From: Gammaproteobacteria bacterium
GTDB taxonomy: Bacteria > Pseudomonadota > Gammaproteobacteria > SZUA-152
Assembly: GCA_029882975.1 (NCBI GenBank)
Contig: JAOUJW010000018.1
Coordinates: 34,549-98,548, forward strand
Direction of reading: 5' to 3'
Length of the DNA stretch: 64,000 nt
Shown here: piece by piece, positions 1-9,253 of the stretch
How positions within the stretch are numbered: the first letter of the stretch is position 1
Layout: each line of letters starts with the position of its first letter
The notes under the pieces: generated by a model
Databases searched by the model: none
Seen by the model: the letters and a program-made list of their open reading frames with translations, nothing else
What the model was told of the DNA's origin: nothing
Translations under genes and position numbers: made by a program

Positions 1-555
1 CTGCCTCTACACCGGTGGAAGATACGCTGATTCGGGTCAATTGCTGTTGCAATAAATCAAAAAGAAAGACATCCGCCGTCTCATTGGTATCATCCGGCAC
101 CAGGTTATTGGCATCGGAACTGAAAACCACAAAACGACCGTTATCACTTATGGCTGGAAAGTAACTGTTGCCATTGGCCTCAGCAGACATTCCCTGACTC
201 AAACGGGTTGTGGTTCCGGTAAGCCGGTCGCGCAGGAAAATATCCCAAACCGCGTTATTGTCCTCGGGAACTAGATTATTAGCGATGGAGTCAAAGACGA
301 TGAAACGACCGTCCGCACTAATATCCGAACTGATGCTATTGTTATTAGCTTGGCTTAAATCGGTATGGATGGAAACTCGTTCCGTGATGCCGGCCAGATC
401 CCCTGCTACAGCGGCCGAGAAAGTTTGCTGGGCGCGAAGTGGAGTGTTCGCCTGCTCGCTACAGGAAACCAATAGTATAAAAACCAGGAAACTCCATGCA
501 TATGGCAACACCAGTGCCGCAGATAAGTTCCAATTCCTATTTTTCACAGAACGTT
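1..555 (-). CDS. Beta-propeller (PD40/TolB-like) lipoprotein, C-terminus cut by window edge
   Basis: The minus strand is open from a GTG near 555 to the window start, with no stop before base 1, so this is the N-terminal part of a longer gene. The translation begins with a basic stretch and a hydrophobic segment ending in a lipobox (LLVSC), followed by EQANTP. It continues with blade-like repeats such as SADGRFIVFDSIANNLVPED and SDNGRFVVFSSDANNLVPDD, each followed by an 'FLRD' or 'FLFD' strand. These are typical of PD40 (WD40-like) propellers, which usually bind ligands or scaffold complexes in the periplasm. A second in-frame GTG lies at 547, and the choice is uncertain. It is divergent from the next gene. 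No enzymatic function can be assigned. Confidence 0.75.
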
Positions 556-728
556 TCACAGGATGCCCCCAAACTGTGGTTTCAGGGTTTCAGTATAGCC
601 TGCTTCAGACTCGGTTCACAAATAGAGGATCATACAGGCCGCCAATGGGTGATCCGGCATTGGATGTGCAATATAATACAGCTTTACCCACTGCGGATAC
701 GAACCCACTGCAATATCGGGACCAGTAA

Positions 729-1664
729 ATGCTAAATATTTATTCGTTTATTATCAATTGGTTAAAAAATGTTCTCAATTTGCAGCGCAGTCAATGCGTA
801 AGCACACCTTTGCCTGTAACCTCTAACAGCGTTAAAGGCTTCGTAGTCAGCATGGCCTTGGTTTTGGCGTTAACGGCCTGCTCCACCCAAACCAGCTATA
901 AATATCTGGATTGGATAATACCGTGGTATTTAAGTGATCTGGTCACTTTGGACCAGGATCAATCCGATCTACTCAACGCCTATATACAAACCAATTTGAG
1001 CTGGCATAAACAAACCCAGATTCCCCGTTATATCGATACCCTTACTCAGATCAGGGAGGAACTGGATAATCTGGATGGACGAAGAATCCAGCAAATAATT
1101 GACGCTTACGAACAATACTGGACACATATTGTGGCGAAAACCACGCCCCATATCACTCGTTTGTTACAAAGCGCCTCGGAAGAGCAATTGCAGGAGTTAT
1201 TCAGTAATCTGGTGCAACAAAATAATAGTTTACGGGAACAATATGTACTGCCCAGTGTGCGCCAACAAGCTCGATTGCGCAGCCACCAGTTCGCGGATCA
1301 AGCCCGTTATTGGGTGGGCGAATTGACTGCCTCACAACAACGAGCCATTGAAAAATGGAGTTTGCGTTTGCGCCCTGCCAATCAATTGTGGATACAACAC
1401 CGATTGCACTGGCAGGAAAACTTCCGAGTTGCGCTGAGTGCTCGCGATGATCCGGAATATTTTGGATCCATTATGCAAGAATTATTGATTTCCCCAGACA
1501 GATACTGGACGGAAAAATACGCCACCGTACAACGAATTAACGAGCAACAAACCATTCAATTAATCTTGTATTTGGTACGGGATTTAACCGAATCACAACG
1601 AGATTTTTTGGTACAGCGAATCGATGAAATATTGGCACAATTAAAAGAAATTTATTATTCCTAG
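729..1664 (+). CDS. DUF6279 family lipoprotein
   Basis: The 311-residue protein has a long N-terminal lead followed by a hydrophobic segment and lipobox (LTAC at about residue 51), so it is a predicted lipoprotein. The mature part is helical and charged. It opens with a YLDWIIPWYLSDLVTLDQDQ-type segment that is characteristic of the DUF6279 family, found mainly in gammaproteobacteria and of unknown function. The ATG at 729 has no strong ribosome binding site. The 50 residues before the lipobox are unusually long for a signal peptide, so the true start may be internal, although no better in-frame start was seen. It stands alone, divergent from the propeller gene. Confidence 0.8.
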   Translation: MLNIYSFIINWLKNVLNLQRSQCVSTPLPVTSNSVKGFVVSMALVLALTACSTQTSYKYLDWIIPWYLSDLVTLDQDQSDLLNAYIQTNLSWHKQTQIPRYIDTLTQIREELDNLDGRRIQQIIDAYEQYWTHIVAKTTPHITRLLQSASEEQLQELFSNLVQQNNSLREQYVLPSVRQQARLRSHQFADQARYWVGELTASQQRAIEKWSLRLRPANQLWIQHRLHWQENFRVALSARDDPEYFGSIMQELLISPDRYWTEKYATVQRINEQQTIQLILYLVRDLTESQRDFLVQRIDEILAQLKEIYYS

Positions 1665-1764
1665 AACGCGGGGAGGTATATCAGTACCATCACAGCATCA
1701 AGAGATGGGAATTTACGCTTTTTGCGTTATTATATCCATACTGTCCGCCAATATAGGGGCTGAT

Positions 1765-2064
1765 ATGCTAACAATGAAAAAGAAAATCCAATGGTTTGTG
1801 TTGCTGGGCTTACTACTCGGCAGTATGAATACTATGGCCGATGTATTGTCCATCCCGGACGCAGACTCCGATCCTTCTGTGGTGTTACCTGATCGAGGGA
1901 TGAGCATGGATGAGGTGACCGCAAAATTTGGAGAACCTCTGCAAGTCATCGACGCTATCGGTAAGCCGCCCATAACCCGATGGATGTATGATCAGTTTAC
2001 GGTTCATTTTGAATACCAGTACGTGATTCACGCATTTAAAAAACGCAAGACCGCCCAAGAATGA
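1765..2064 (+). CDS. Small exported protein with SmpA/BamE-like motif, unknown function
   Basis: The ORF is open from 1705. The ATG at 1765 is preferred because an AGGGG lies about 7 bases upstream and it gives a clean signal peptide (MKKK, then a hydrophobic run ending in NTMA-D). The mature part contains GMSMDEVTAKFGEP followed by ITRWMYDQFTVHFEYQYVIHAF. This resembles the 'GMs..eV...fG.P' strand-helix of SmpA/BamE-like folds and a small conserved family of periplasmic proteins in gammaproteobacteria. The stop overlaps the start of the Nudix gene (ATGA), so the two are probably translationally coupled. The function is unknown. Confidence 0.7.
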   Translation: MLTMKKKIQWFVLLGLLLGSMNTMADVLSIPDADSDPSVVLPDRGMSMDEVTAKFGEPLQVIDAIGKPPITRWMYDQFTVHFEYQYVIHAFKKRKTAQE

Positions 2065-2624
2065 AATTTTGCAGTGATTGTGGCGCAGACGTGAGCTTTA
2101 AAGTTCCGGATGGCGATAATCTGCCCCGCTATATTTGCCAAAATTGCGGTCTTATCCATTACCAAAACCCGAAAATTGTCACCGGCTGTATTCCCGAATG
2201 GGAAGACAAAATTTTATTGTGCAAACGCGCTATAGAACCACGCTACGGTCTCTGGACCTTGCCGGCCGGTTTTATGGAAAACCAGGAAAGTACCGATGCC
2301 GCGGCTGCCAGGGAAACACTGGAAGAAGCCAATGCCCGAGTGCTGCGGTTACGCTTATATGCTGTCTACAATATCCCGCGTATCGACCAAGTGTACATTC
2401 TGTTTCGCGGTCAACTGCAAGACCTGGACTTCAGTCCAGGTAGCGAAAGCCTGGACACCCGGTTATTCACACACGACCAAATACCCTGGGATGAATTGGC
2501 GTTTCCCGTAATGACGGAAACCTTGAAACGCTATTACCAAGACCGCGACTCCGGAAGTTTAACCAATTTGAATGGCGGTAGTACCGGCCATACACATTTT
2601 GGCAGTATTTTGGATTTGCGGTAG
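2061..2624 (+). CDS. Nudix hydrolase with N-terminal zinc ribbon
   Basis: Residues 4-29 hold two CxxC pairs (C4/C7 and C26/C29) forming a zinc ribbon. A Nudix box follows from G70 (GFMENQE, then seven residues, then RETLEE at 84-89), so the metal-binding glutamates are present. Zinc-ribbon Nudix proteins of this type hydrolyse nucleotide diphosphate derivatives linked to another moiety. The exact substrate, possibly NADH, FAD or a nucleotide sugar, cannot be told from the sequence. At 187 residues it is the usual length for the short class and lacks the longer N-terminal domain of NudC. The gene is coupled to the small exported protein upstream and followed by a hairpin. Confidence 0.88.
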   Translation: MKFCSDCGADVSFKVPDGDNLPRYICQNCGLIHYQNPKIVTGCIPEWEDKILLCKRAIEPRYGLWTLPAGFMENQESTDAAAARETLEEANARVLRLRLYAVYNIPRIDQVYILFRGQLQDLDFSPGSESLDTRLFTHDQIPWDELAFPVMTETLKRYYQDRDSGSLTNLNGGSTGHTHFGSILDLR

Positions 2625-2652
2625 TTGCCCCAACTCTTTCGCCTCAACGGTG

Positions 2653-2682
2653 GGGGGCATTTGGGGAATACCCAATGCCCCC
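2653..2682. terminator. Putative bidirectional terminator hairpin
   Basis: A GC-rich inverted repeat (GGGGGCATT...GGG and its complement CCC...AATGCCCCC, one bulged base) lies between the end of the Nudix gene and the end of the convergent symporter gene. The U-tract is poor on both strands, so the role as terminator rests mostly on position and stem strength. Confidence 0.5.
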
Positions 2683-2777
2683 GTTCTGTTCGGCTCATTG
2701 CAACTCGAAAAAACAACGGTGCTTCGTTGTATTTTTAGGCGGCGCGAGATACCGGCTGTGGTGTGACGGTGGAGGCT

Positions 2778-4133
2778 TTAATCCTTCTGGTGCTTTTCGT
2801 CCGCAAAGTATTCCTGGGTCAGAGTAAATATGACCGGGCTGAGTAGCAACAGCGCTATTAAGTTGGGAATGGCCATCAAAGCGTTCAAGGTATCCGCAAT
2901 TAACCACAAGGGCTTTATTTCGGCTAAAGCACCCACGGGAACCGCAAACACCCACAACAGTCGAAACGGCATGACGGATTTTGGCCCAAACAGAAATTGC
3001 ACACAGCGCTCGCCGTAATAGCTCCAGCCCAACAAGGTAGTAAAGGCAAACAAGGCCATACCCAATGCCACAATAGTACCACCACCGGCAAACGGTAAAG
3101 TCGCTTGGAACGCCGCGGATGATAGCGGTGCCCCGGACTGCCCTCCGGTCCACAAACCACTGATGATGATCACCAAGCCGGTAATAGTACAAATGATAAT
3201 GGTGTCTATAAAGGTTCCCAACATAGCAATGGTACCCTGACGCACCGGATTATCGGTTTTGGCAGCAGCGTGCGCAATAGGCGCACTGCCTAATCCCGCC
3301 TCGTTGGAAAATACGCCTCTAGCCACGCCTTGTTGTATGGCCAACCAGATGGCTGCGCCGGCAAAGCCGCCCTGAGCCGCTGTACCGGTAAACGCACTTT
3401 GAAAAATCAAGGCTAACGCACCGGGAATTTTGTCCGCGTTAAAGACCAACACCACTAAACCGGCCGTCAAATAGGCAATTGCCATGAAAGGGACTAATTT
3501 ACCCGCCACCTCGGCAATGCGGTTGATTCCGCCTATCAACACCAAACTGACCAATACCATAAGTACCAGCCCGGTGTATGCCGGCGCGATACCAAAGTTG
3601 GCGTTCATGGCTTCGGCAACCGAATGCGCTTGGATAGTATTGCCGATTCCAAACCCGGCGATAGCACCAAAAACGGCAAAACACACTCCTAACCAGAGCC
3701 ATTTTTCTCCCAGGCCGTTCTTGATGTAATACATCGGTCCACCCACGTGTTTACCATTTTCATCCACATCACGAAAACGAACCGCGCAGACGGCCTCGGC
3801 GTATTTGGTCGCCATCCCCACCAAGGCGGTACACCACATCCAAAACAGAGCACCCGGTCCACCCACGAAGACCGCTACCCCAACCCCGGCAATATTTCCG
3901 GTTCCGATTGTTGCCGACAATGATGTCATCAGAGCATTAAACGCACTGATGTCCCCTTCTCCAGCGGCAGTACGACCGCGCCATAACATGCGAAAGCCAT
4001 AACCGAGGCGAAAAATGGGCATGAAACGCAAACCCACCATTAGAAAGAAACCTGTGCCCAAAATGAGCACCAGCATGGGAACACCCCAGACGATGCCGTT
4101 GACCTTATTCACTGCTTCCAGAATCATGTCCAT
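2778..4133 (-). CDS. Sodium:alanine/glycine symporter, AGCS family
   Basis: This 451-residue polytopic inner-membrane protein shows AGCS (AlsT/DagA) family sequence throughout. Signature stretches include the GTGNIAGVG segment (about residue 75-83), GGPMYYIKNGLGEKW in the first third, GVFSNEAGLGSAP near the middle, and a GWSYYGERC motif near residue 365. Members import alanine or glycine with sodium or protons. The length and the run of about ten to eleven hydrophobic segments match the family. The start is the first ATG of MDMI, with GAGG about 11 bases upstream. The gene stands alone and converges on the Nudix gene. The substrate is inferred from the family only. Confidence 0.93.
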   Translation of the reverse strand: MDMILEAVNKVNGIVWGVPMLVLILGTGFFLMVGLRFMPIFRLGYGFRMLWRGRTAAGEGDISAFNALMTSLSATIGTGNIAGVGVAVFVGGPGALFWMWCTALVGMATKYAEAVCAVRFRDVDENGKHVGGPMYYIKNGLGEKWLWLGVCFAVFGAIAGFGIGNTIQAHSVAEAMNANFGIAPAYTGLVLMVLVSLVLIGGINRIAEVAGKLVPFMAIAYLTAGLVVLVFNADKIPGALALIFQSAFTGTAAQGGFAGAAIWLAIQQGVARGVFSNEAGLGSAPIAHAAAKTDNPVRQGTIAMLGTFIDTIIICTITGLVIIISGLWTGGQSGAPLSSAAFQATLPFAGGGTIVALGMALFAFTTLLGWSYYGERCVQFLFGPKSVMPFRLLWVFAVPVGALAEIKPLWLIADTLNALMAIPNLIALLLLSPVIFTLTQEYFADEKHQKD

Positions 4134-4225
4134 TAGATCAGTGCCTCATATTGCTTGTTGTTTTTGATTACCGCATTTGGAATAACTGCATCGTCTCTAA
4201 ACACCGCCCTAGTTTAGCCGAATTA

Positions 4226-5284
4226 TCAAAAGCTTGTCATGTATTCATACCAAAGCCGGCGCCGTCGCGGAAGAATCCGCTGCCACCGTTTGGGTTTGCA
4301 ATGATATTCCTGTCCCGCAGCGGTCCACAAACACACACTGGCGATGGCTCCTTTTTGTACAGCGTGATCCACACCGCAGAACCACTGCTCGTCATATTGC
4401 TGCAGTAAGCCCCCCCAATTTGACAGGCTCGCCCCATTCAGTGACGGCAGTGCGGGCAACACCAATAAATGTCGACCGGCGTTTATGGAGCAAGGCTGCT
4501 GTAATTGTTGTAGCCATGACTGTGCCTGTTGCAAGGATGCCAAGGGGGTATCTGTTAGCGTCGCCAGACCCTGCAGTAAAGCGTGGTCGCCATAAACCTG
4601 TGTCCACGATGACTGCAATGACGGACCCGCCCCCAAAATACCCTGCGCCCACAACCACACACCGTTACAGGGATAACTATCTGCCTGTCGCGGTTCAAGT
4701 AACAATTGCTGATGCATGAGCATTTGCATTTCAGTCATCACCGAACGCCAGTAAGCACCATCCGGCCCTTGAGGCATACACTGGTTCAAATCCGCTCCCA
4801 TAGCCTGCCCTAACGCCGTCGTTTGCACATCATATACCTGCTTGGATTGAATATACCAAGCACCGGACTGGCCTCGAAGAAGCTGCCACGGTTCGTTCGC
4901 ATAGAGTTGATTCATTGTTCCAAACAGGGTTTGGCTTTGTGTTTGAGAGAGTTCCTTTCCCGGCAATAAAACCAAACGATCCCGATCCGCCAACATATGC
5001 ACCGGTGTCAGTTTCATATACCAGGCATCCTTTGAGTAGGCCTGAGGCAACTCTCCCCGAACTTCCAACGCAGCCAGCGGACAATCCATGGATGCAGGCC
5101 AGGCAAACCAATTAAGTAGTTGTTGCTCCAGGGAGTGTTGCCCACGGTGTCGGCGGGAAATACTGAGTAAATGACTTAAACCCGGACAATCAGGCACAGC
5201 CGTCCCCAGGACTTGTTGCGCCTCCGGACTCAACCCGGCTAAGCCGGGTAAAACCAAGGTCAGATGAATTTTCTGAGATAGCAC
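4226..5284 (-). CDS. RpfE-like / phosphoglycerate-mutase-like conserved protein
   Basis: The 352-residue cytosolic protein contains the conserved stretch YMKLTPVHMLADRDRLVLLP near residue 95. It recalls the proteobacterial family annotated as RpfE (after the Xanthomonas rpf cluster) or as a degenerate cofactor-independent phosphoglycerate mutase. No enzyme-diagnostic metal-binding motif is obvious, so activity should not be assumed. The GTG start directly follows the queA stop on the same strand, so the two genes are probably co-transcribed. The family assignment is from memory of conserved segments and is moderate. Confidence 0.6.
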   Translation of the reverse strand: MLSQKIHLTLVLPGLAGLSPEAQQVLGTAVPDCPGLSHLLSISRRHRGQHSLEQQLLNWFAWPASMDCPLAALEVRGELPQAYSKDAWYMKLTPVHMLADRDRLVLLPGKELSQTQSQTLFGTMNQLYANEPWQLLRGQSGAWYIQSKQVYDVQTTALGQAMGADLNQCMPQGPDGAYWRSVMTEMQMLMHQQLLLEPRQADSYPCNGVWLWAQGILGAGPSLQSSWTQVYGDHALLQGLATLTDTPLASLQQAQSWLQQLQQPCSINAGRHLLVLPALPSLNGASLSNWGGLLQQYDEQWFCGVDHAVQKGAIASVCLWTAAGQEYHCKPKRWQRILPRRRRLWYEYMTSF

Positions 5285-6337
5285 CTATTGTCCCTGCTGT
5301 ACCTGGCGTGTTACCCACATGGCATCACCATAACTGAAAAACCGGTAATTTTGTTGTACCGCATGCTGGTAGGCGTTCATGGTGTGTTCATAGCCGGCAA
5401 AGGCGCACACCAGCATCAGTAATGTGGATTCGGGCAGATGAAAATTGGTAATCATGGCATCCACTGTATTGAACCGAAAACCCGGCTTAATAAATATATC
5501 CGTATCGCCCTCATAGGGCTGTATCGCGCCACTGCGCGAAGCCGATTCCAAGCAACGCACGGACGTAGTCCCCACGGCAATCACTCGACCACCGGCAGTG
5601 CGCACTGAACGAACCCGATCACATACCGCCGGGGAAACCATCATGTATTCGGAGTGCATTTTATGCTTATCCAAGTGATCCACGCGCACCGGCTGAAACG
5701 TTCCCGCTCCAACATGTAAGGTCACAAACGCCTGTTGAATCCCCTTGTCTTTCAAGGTTTGCAGCGTCACCTCATCAAAATGCAACCCGGCGGTTGGGGC
5801 AGCCACCGCACCTTTGTTTTTCGCGTAGACCGTTTGATATCGGCTTTTATCATCGCCCTCATCGGCCCGTTTAATATAGGGCGGTAAAGGCATATGACCG
5901 TGAGCTTCAAGTAAATCGATGACACTGCGCTGTCCCATACCGTGATCTTGCATTTCAATATGAAACAATTCGCCTTGGCGATCCAAAACCTGAGCCTGGA
6001 TACCGCCTTCCAATTGCAACACTGCACCGGCTTTGGGCGACTTGCTGGACCGAATGTGGGCCAGGCACTGGCTTCGGTTAACCACTCGCTCTACCAACAG
6101 CTCCACTTTGCCGCCGGTGGATTTTTGCCCGAATAATCGTGCGGGAATTACCTGTGTATCATTAAATACCAGCAAATCCCCGGGACGTAACAGATCCGCT
6201 AACTGTCTAAATTGGGAATCCTGCAACTGACCACTATCTCCGTCCAAGCACAACAAACGCGAGGCGGATCGATCAGGCATAGGGTATTGGGCGATTTGCT
6301 CCTCAGGTAGAGCAAAGTTGAAGTCACTACGTTGCAT
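5285..6337 (-). CDS. queA: S-adenosylmethionine:tRNA ribosyltransferase-isomerase
   Basis: QueA transfers the ribosyl part of SAM to the 7-aminomethyl-7-deazaguanine at the wobble position of GUN-anticodon tRNAs, the penultimate step of queuosine synthesis. The protein shows the family's N-terminal [14 protein letters not shown], then [47 protein letters not shown] and the C-terminal [20 protein letters not shown]. These are all diagnostic QueA stretches. The ATG at 6337 (MQRSDF) is preferred over the in-frame TTG at 6355, since QueA proteins begin at this point. The length of about 350 residues is normal. The RpfE-like gene follows immediately. Confidence 0.97.
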   Translation of the reverse strand: MQRSDFNFALPEEQIAQYPMPDRSASRLLCLDGDSGQLQDSQFRQLADLLRPGDLLVFNDTQVIPARLFGQKSTGGKVELLVERVVNRSQCLAHIRSSKSPKAGAVLQLEGGIQAQVLDRQGELFHIEMQDHGMGQRSVIDLLEAHGHMPLPPYIKRADEGDDKSRYQTVYAKNKGAVAAPTAGLHFDEVTLQTLKDKGIQQAFVTLHVGAGTFQPVRVDHLDKHKMHSEYMMVSPAVCDRVRSVRTAGGRVIAVGTTSVRCLESASRSGAIQPYEGDTDIFIKPGFRFNTVDAMITNFHLPESTLLMLVCAFAGYEHTMNAYQHAVQQNYRFFSYGDAMWVTRQVQQGQ

Positions 6338-6373
6338 GGCGGCCAATAGTATCAAAATTCAGGCAATTACGCC

Positions 6374-6402
6374 TTGCTCTTGAGGTCACAACACTATACT
6401 AT
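6374..6402 (+). promoter_or_regulatory. Putative tRNA promoter with GC-rich discriminator
   Basis: A TTGCTC (-35-like) and a TACTAT (-10-like; an overlapping TATACT also fits) are spaced 17 bases apart just upstream of the tRNA-Leu gene. They are followed by GGCGCCC. A GC-rich discriminator is the usual mark of stable-RNA promoters under stringent control. This is inferred from the sequence pattern alone. Confidence 0.45.
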
Positions 6403-6413
6403 GGCGCCCTGAT

Positions 6414-6500
6414 GCCGGGGTGGCGAAACTGGTAGACGCGCCAGACTCAAAATCTGGTGGTGGCAACACCGTGTCGGTTCGAGTCCGACCCTCGGTACCA
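6414..6500 (+). tRNA. tRNA-Leu (anticodon CAA)
   Basis: The 87-nt sequence folds as a class II tRNA. It has a 7-bp acceptor stem (GCCGGGG with CCTCGGT, including G-U pairs), discriminator A and an encoded CCA end. The D-arm contains GGTAGACGC, the anticodon stem-loop CCAGA-CTCAAAA-TCTGG gives anticodon CAA, and there is a long variable arm. The T-loop is GGTTCGAGTCC. It decodes UUG. It lies divergently between queA and gspB. Confidence 0.97.
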
Positions 6501-6549
6501 ATCTCAAAATAGTAATTTTTCTTTAAAATCAATGAGATTTTCAGTTTAA

Positions 6550-7281
6550 TTACTTATTACTATTCCAGTCTTGCAACGCACCCAATTTAAAAGCGTGCCC
6601 TCGAAAGGCAAACACCGCACCCTCCACAGTAATTTTCTGCAAAACAAGATCACTGCCTATATTCTGCCCTTCCCGCATCTTACTGCCATTTATCATCACA
6701 GAACTTTGCTTGGCCACGCTGGAATACACATGACCTTCAAAACGAATAGCCGGAAGTTGTTCTCGAATGTGTTGTGGCAATTCCGCCGCATCAACAATGG
6801 CGCCCGAGTTTTCGAAAACCACCGAACCGGAATTGGTTTGCGGGTTTTGCGCCTGGCGTAGCTCCTCAGCAGATACATTGAGCGGTTGCTCAGAAAATAC
6901 CACGTTGTCGTTTGTAGATGCAGATAGTGCGGAGGGTTTTGTCACCGGCTTTTTAATGGGTTTAACCGGTTCTTGACGAACTTGAGCAACGCTAGGGGCA
7001 ATAGCCATCGGTTCTGTTGTTGAATTCGCTTCCGTCTCCGTGTCAGGCTCTGTTGTCTGAGCCGACAAGGTTTCGGGATCATCCGCGGGTGTCGGGCGAG
7101 ACATTACCCAATAAACCACCCCCACATTAAGCAACAAAATGATTCCAATTACATAGGGCCATACGGGGTGTTTTTCACGGCGAGGCTCATAGGCATTGCT
7201 GTGTAATGCCTTAATATCCGGCATCTCCCCTTTGGCGCGTTCCTGTTCTGATTTTTTCAGAGCATCTAAAATGTACGACAC
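6550..7281 (-). CDS. gspB: Type II secretion assembly protein GspB
   Basis: GspB works with the GspA ATPase to place the outer-membrane secretin GspD through the peptidoglycan. The protein opens with the GspB signature MSYILDALKKSEQER. It then has a membrane segment (about residues 42-60), a long proline/threonine-rich periplasmic linker, and the C-terminal GspB domain (IRFEGHVYSS..., SVMINGSKMREGQ..., VFAFRGHAFKL). The start is GTG at 7281, with GAGGG eight bases upstream, 12 bases after the gspA stop, so the two are one operon. The rest of the gsp operon is not in the window. Confidence 0.9.
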   Translation of the reverse strand: MSYILDALKKSEQERAKGEMPDIKALHSNAYEPRREKHPVWPYVIGIILLLNVGVVYWVMSRPTPADDPETLSAQTTEPDTETEANSTTEPMAIAPSVAQVRQEPVKPIKKPVTKPSALSASTNDNVVFSEQPLNVSAEELRQAQNPQTNSGSVVFENSGAIVDAAELPQHIREQLPAIRFEGHVYSSVAKQSSVMINGSKMREGQNIGSDLVLQKITVEGAVFAFRGHAFKLGALQDWNSNK

Positions 7282-7293
7282 TAGCAGACCCTC

Positions 7294-9003
7294 TTAAGCT
7301 TTTGGACCGTTATGGTTTTTATTGTTCCGGTTGTTCCAGCGGTTCTGCTTCGAAATCCGGTTTGAAAAATACTCCCTGACTGGATCGGTATGAGGTTGTG
7401 CCGATAAAGGTGATTCGCGAAGTTTTTTCTGAATCAACATAGGTACCTTTGCACCTGCAGCGGTGTTTAAATGAATAATGGTTTGCGCACCGGCAATACC
7501 GTCTGACACCAATCCTGCCTGAACCTGAAAATCCCTTAACCGTTGCACCAGATAATCACTATATGCTTGAGAACCTTTAGTGGTTGCTTGCCCGTCCACT
7601 TTGGATAACAGTTCCGCTAACCAAGCCACATTCTTACTACGGTCCCCTGGGGAAACCGCACCGGTGTATTCGTTGGGCGGTCGCCAAAACAAGGTGTAGT
7701 CACCAAACCAGCGTGACTCCACATCCGACAATTTCATCTCTATCCTATTGTCGTTAATATATAATATTGCAGACTGACTATCCAAAGCCGTCACAGCCAC
7801 ATAAATAGCTTGACCTTTTTGATTCACTAAGGTGAGTACAGCCGGACGGTTTAAATGGCGTAAACTACGAAGATTGCCGTTTTTCTGCAAACATTTCAAA
7901 CCCACTTTTTCCGCATATTGGCAAATATCGGACCCATCAAAATCAAACTCATGCTGCCACTGCCGAAAGATAGCCTTGAATGAATAATACTTGCTGACCT
8001 CCACCGGCTGGCTATCCAACAATTTCAAACTATCGGCGGAAACCCGACTTAAGGAATCCTGCTGCAGTAAAGCCAAAATATCCGTCTTAAAGGCGAGCCC
8101 CATACTCACCACGGCCAATACCACCACCAGCACCGAAGCCAATTGTAGCCCTATATTTTTCGAATCTCCCTGAGATTGCCGCAGGCGACTGGAGCGAAAA
8201 ACTTCCTTAGCCGCCCTGACCACTGTTTGGCTATCCACAGTCTTCTTATTGTGCACATACGCACCCAGCAGAGCACGGTCACACAACAAATTTATTTTCC
8301 TGGGAATGCCGGCAGTGTATTTATAAATTCGTTTTAACGCAGTAGTGGTAAATATGGGATCTCGCTCCCTGGCCCCCGCCACTCCCAAACGATGCTCCAC
8401 ATAATCGACGGTCTCTTTTTGGGACAATGGTACCAAGTGATACCGGGCGGTAATTCTCTGCTCCAATTGGCGTAACTCCGGCTGACTGAGAATATCCAGC
8501 AACTCCGGTTGACCCAACATGATGATCTGCATCAACTTACGTTGATTGGTTTCCAGGTTGGTCAGTAAGCGCAATTGCTCCAGAACATCAGGGGTAAGGT
8601 TCTGGGCCTCCTCAATGATGACGACGGTTTTACGGCCTTGAGCGTTGGTTTCCAACAAATATTCATTGATACAATCGATAAAGGTCTTGATGCTGGTATT
8701 GCCCGGCGGATACTTAATGTGCAATTCATCACATATAGTTGCCAACAGCTCGTCCGCCAGCAACTTCGGGTTAAGCACCAAAGCCACATTGGAATCAGCC
8801 GGTATTTGATCCAGCAAGCAACGGGATATGGTTGTCTTGCCTGTACCCACCTCGCCGGTTAACAGGATGAAACCACCGTCCGCACTTACCCCATAGACCA
8901 GGTGCGCCAAGGCTTCCCGGTGGCGTTCGCTCATAAAGAGAAAGCGAGGATTTGGCGCAATGGAAAACGGTGTTTCTTTTAACCCAAAATAATCGTCATA
9001 CAT
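7294..9003 (-). CDS. gspA: GspA/ExeA-like AAA ATPase with periplasmic peptidoglycan-binding domain
   Basis: This is an inner-membrane ATPase that, with GspB, remodels or crosses peptidoglycan for secretin insertion. The N-terminal ExeA-type AAA domain begins FGLKETPFSIAPNPRFLFMS. Its Walker A is GEVGTGKTT (residues 51-59), its Walker B is VVIIEEAQNL (about residue 124), and a sensor region with GIPRKINLLCDRAL follows near 230. A transmembrane helix lies near residue 290. After it come a C39-peptidase-like fold lacking an obvious catalytic set, and a C-terminal peptidoglycan-binding segment (VQRLRDFQVQAGLVSDGIAG). The 569-residue length fits ExeA/GspA. Confidence 0.92.
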   Translation of the reverse strand: MYDDYFGLKETPFSIAPNPRFLFMSERHREALAHLVYGVSADGGFILLTGEVGTGKTTISRCLLDQIPADSNVALVLNPKLLADELLATICDELHIKYPPGNTSIKTFIDCINEYLLETNAQGRKTVVIIEEAQNLTPDVLEQLRLLTNLETNQRKLMQIIMLGQPELLDILSQPELRQLEQRITARYHLVPLSQKETVDYVEHRLGVAGARERDPIFTTTALKRIYKYTAGIPRKINLLCDRALLGAYVHNKKTVDSQTVVRAAKEVFRSSRLRQSQGDSKNIGLQLASVLVVVLAVVSMGLAFKTDILALLQQDSLSRVSADSLKLLDSQPVEVSKYYSFKAIFRQWQHEFDFDGSDICQYAEKVGLKCLQKNGNLRSLRHLNRPAVLTLVNQKGQAIYVAVTALDSQSAILYINDNRIEMKLSDVESRWFGDYTLFWRPPNEYTGAVSPGDRSKNVAWLAELLSKVDGQATTKGSQAYSDYLVQRLRDFQVQAGLVSDGIAGAQTIIHLNTAAGAKVPMLIQKKLRESPLSAQPHTDPVREYFSNRISKQNRWNNRNNKNHNGPKA

Positions 9004-9200
9004 AAGCTATGTCATTGTATAAATGCGCGTAAATTATAGTGCAATTCCCTCAGTTACGCATTGGCTTAAACTCTTTTAGCGCGCTATGTCAGTTGGAACT
9101 TGAGGACCGGATAAAGTTTCGCCGGCGCTTGAATAAATACTTCTAAGTTGTTGTTTTACTGTACAACCACCCCCAAACCCAAGAAGAAAATTCAATTACT

Positions 9201-9214
9201 CGTCCGCTCGGACG
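9201..9214 (+). other. Small perfect hairpin in the leader of the PilZ gene
   Basis: The inverted repeat CGTCCG-CT-CGGACG lies about 40 bases upstream of the PilZ start, in a 250-bp gene-free stretch. It may be an operator or an RNA hairpin. It matches no riboswitch I recognise. A direct pair of ACTTGAGGA words also occurs in this leader, the second one being the ribosome binding site. Confidence 0.3.
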
Positions 9215-9253
9215 ACAATATTCAGCGGGGGGATGAAAACTTGAGGAAAATTC

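Noticed and set aside
210..735. Plus-strand frames at 210-728 and 496-735
   Set aside because: The minus strand in the same place encodes a convincing propeller lipoprotein, and the plus-strand translations have no protein-like pattern.
9004..9253. A c-di-GMP riboswitch before the PilZ gene
   Set aside because: The leader is long enough and has a hairpin, but none of the conserved riboswitch core sequences was found.
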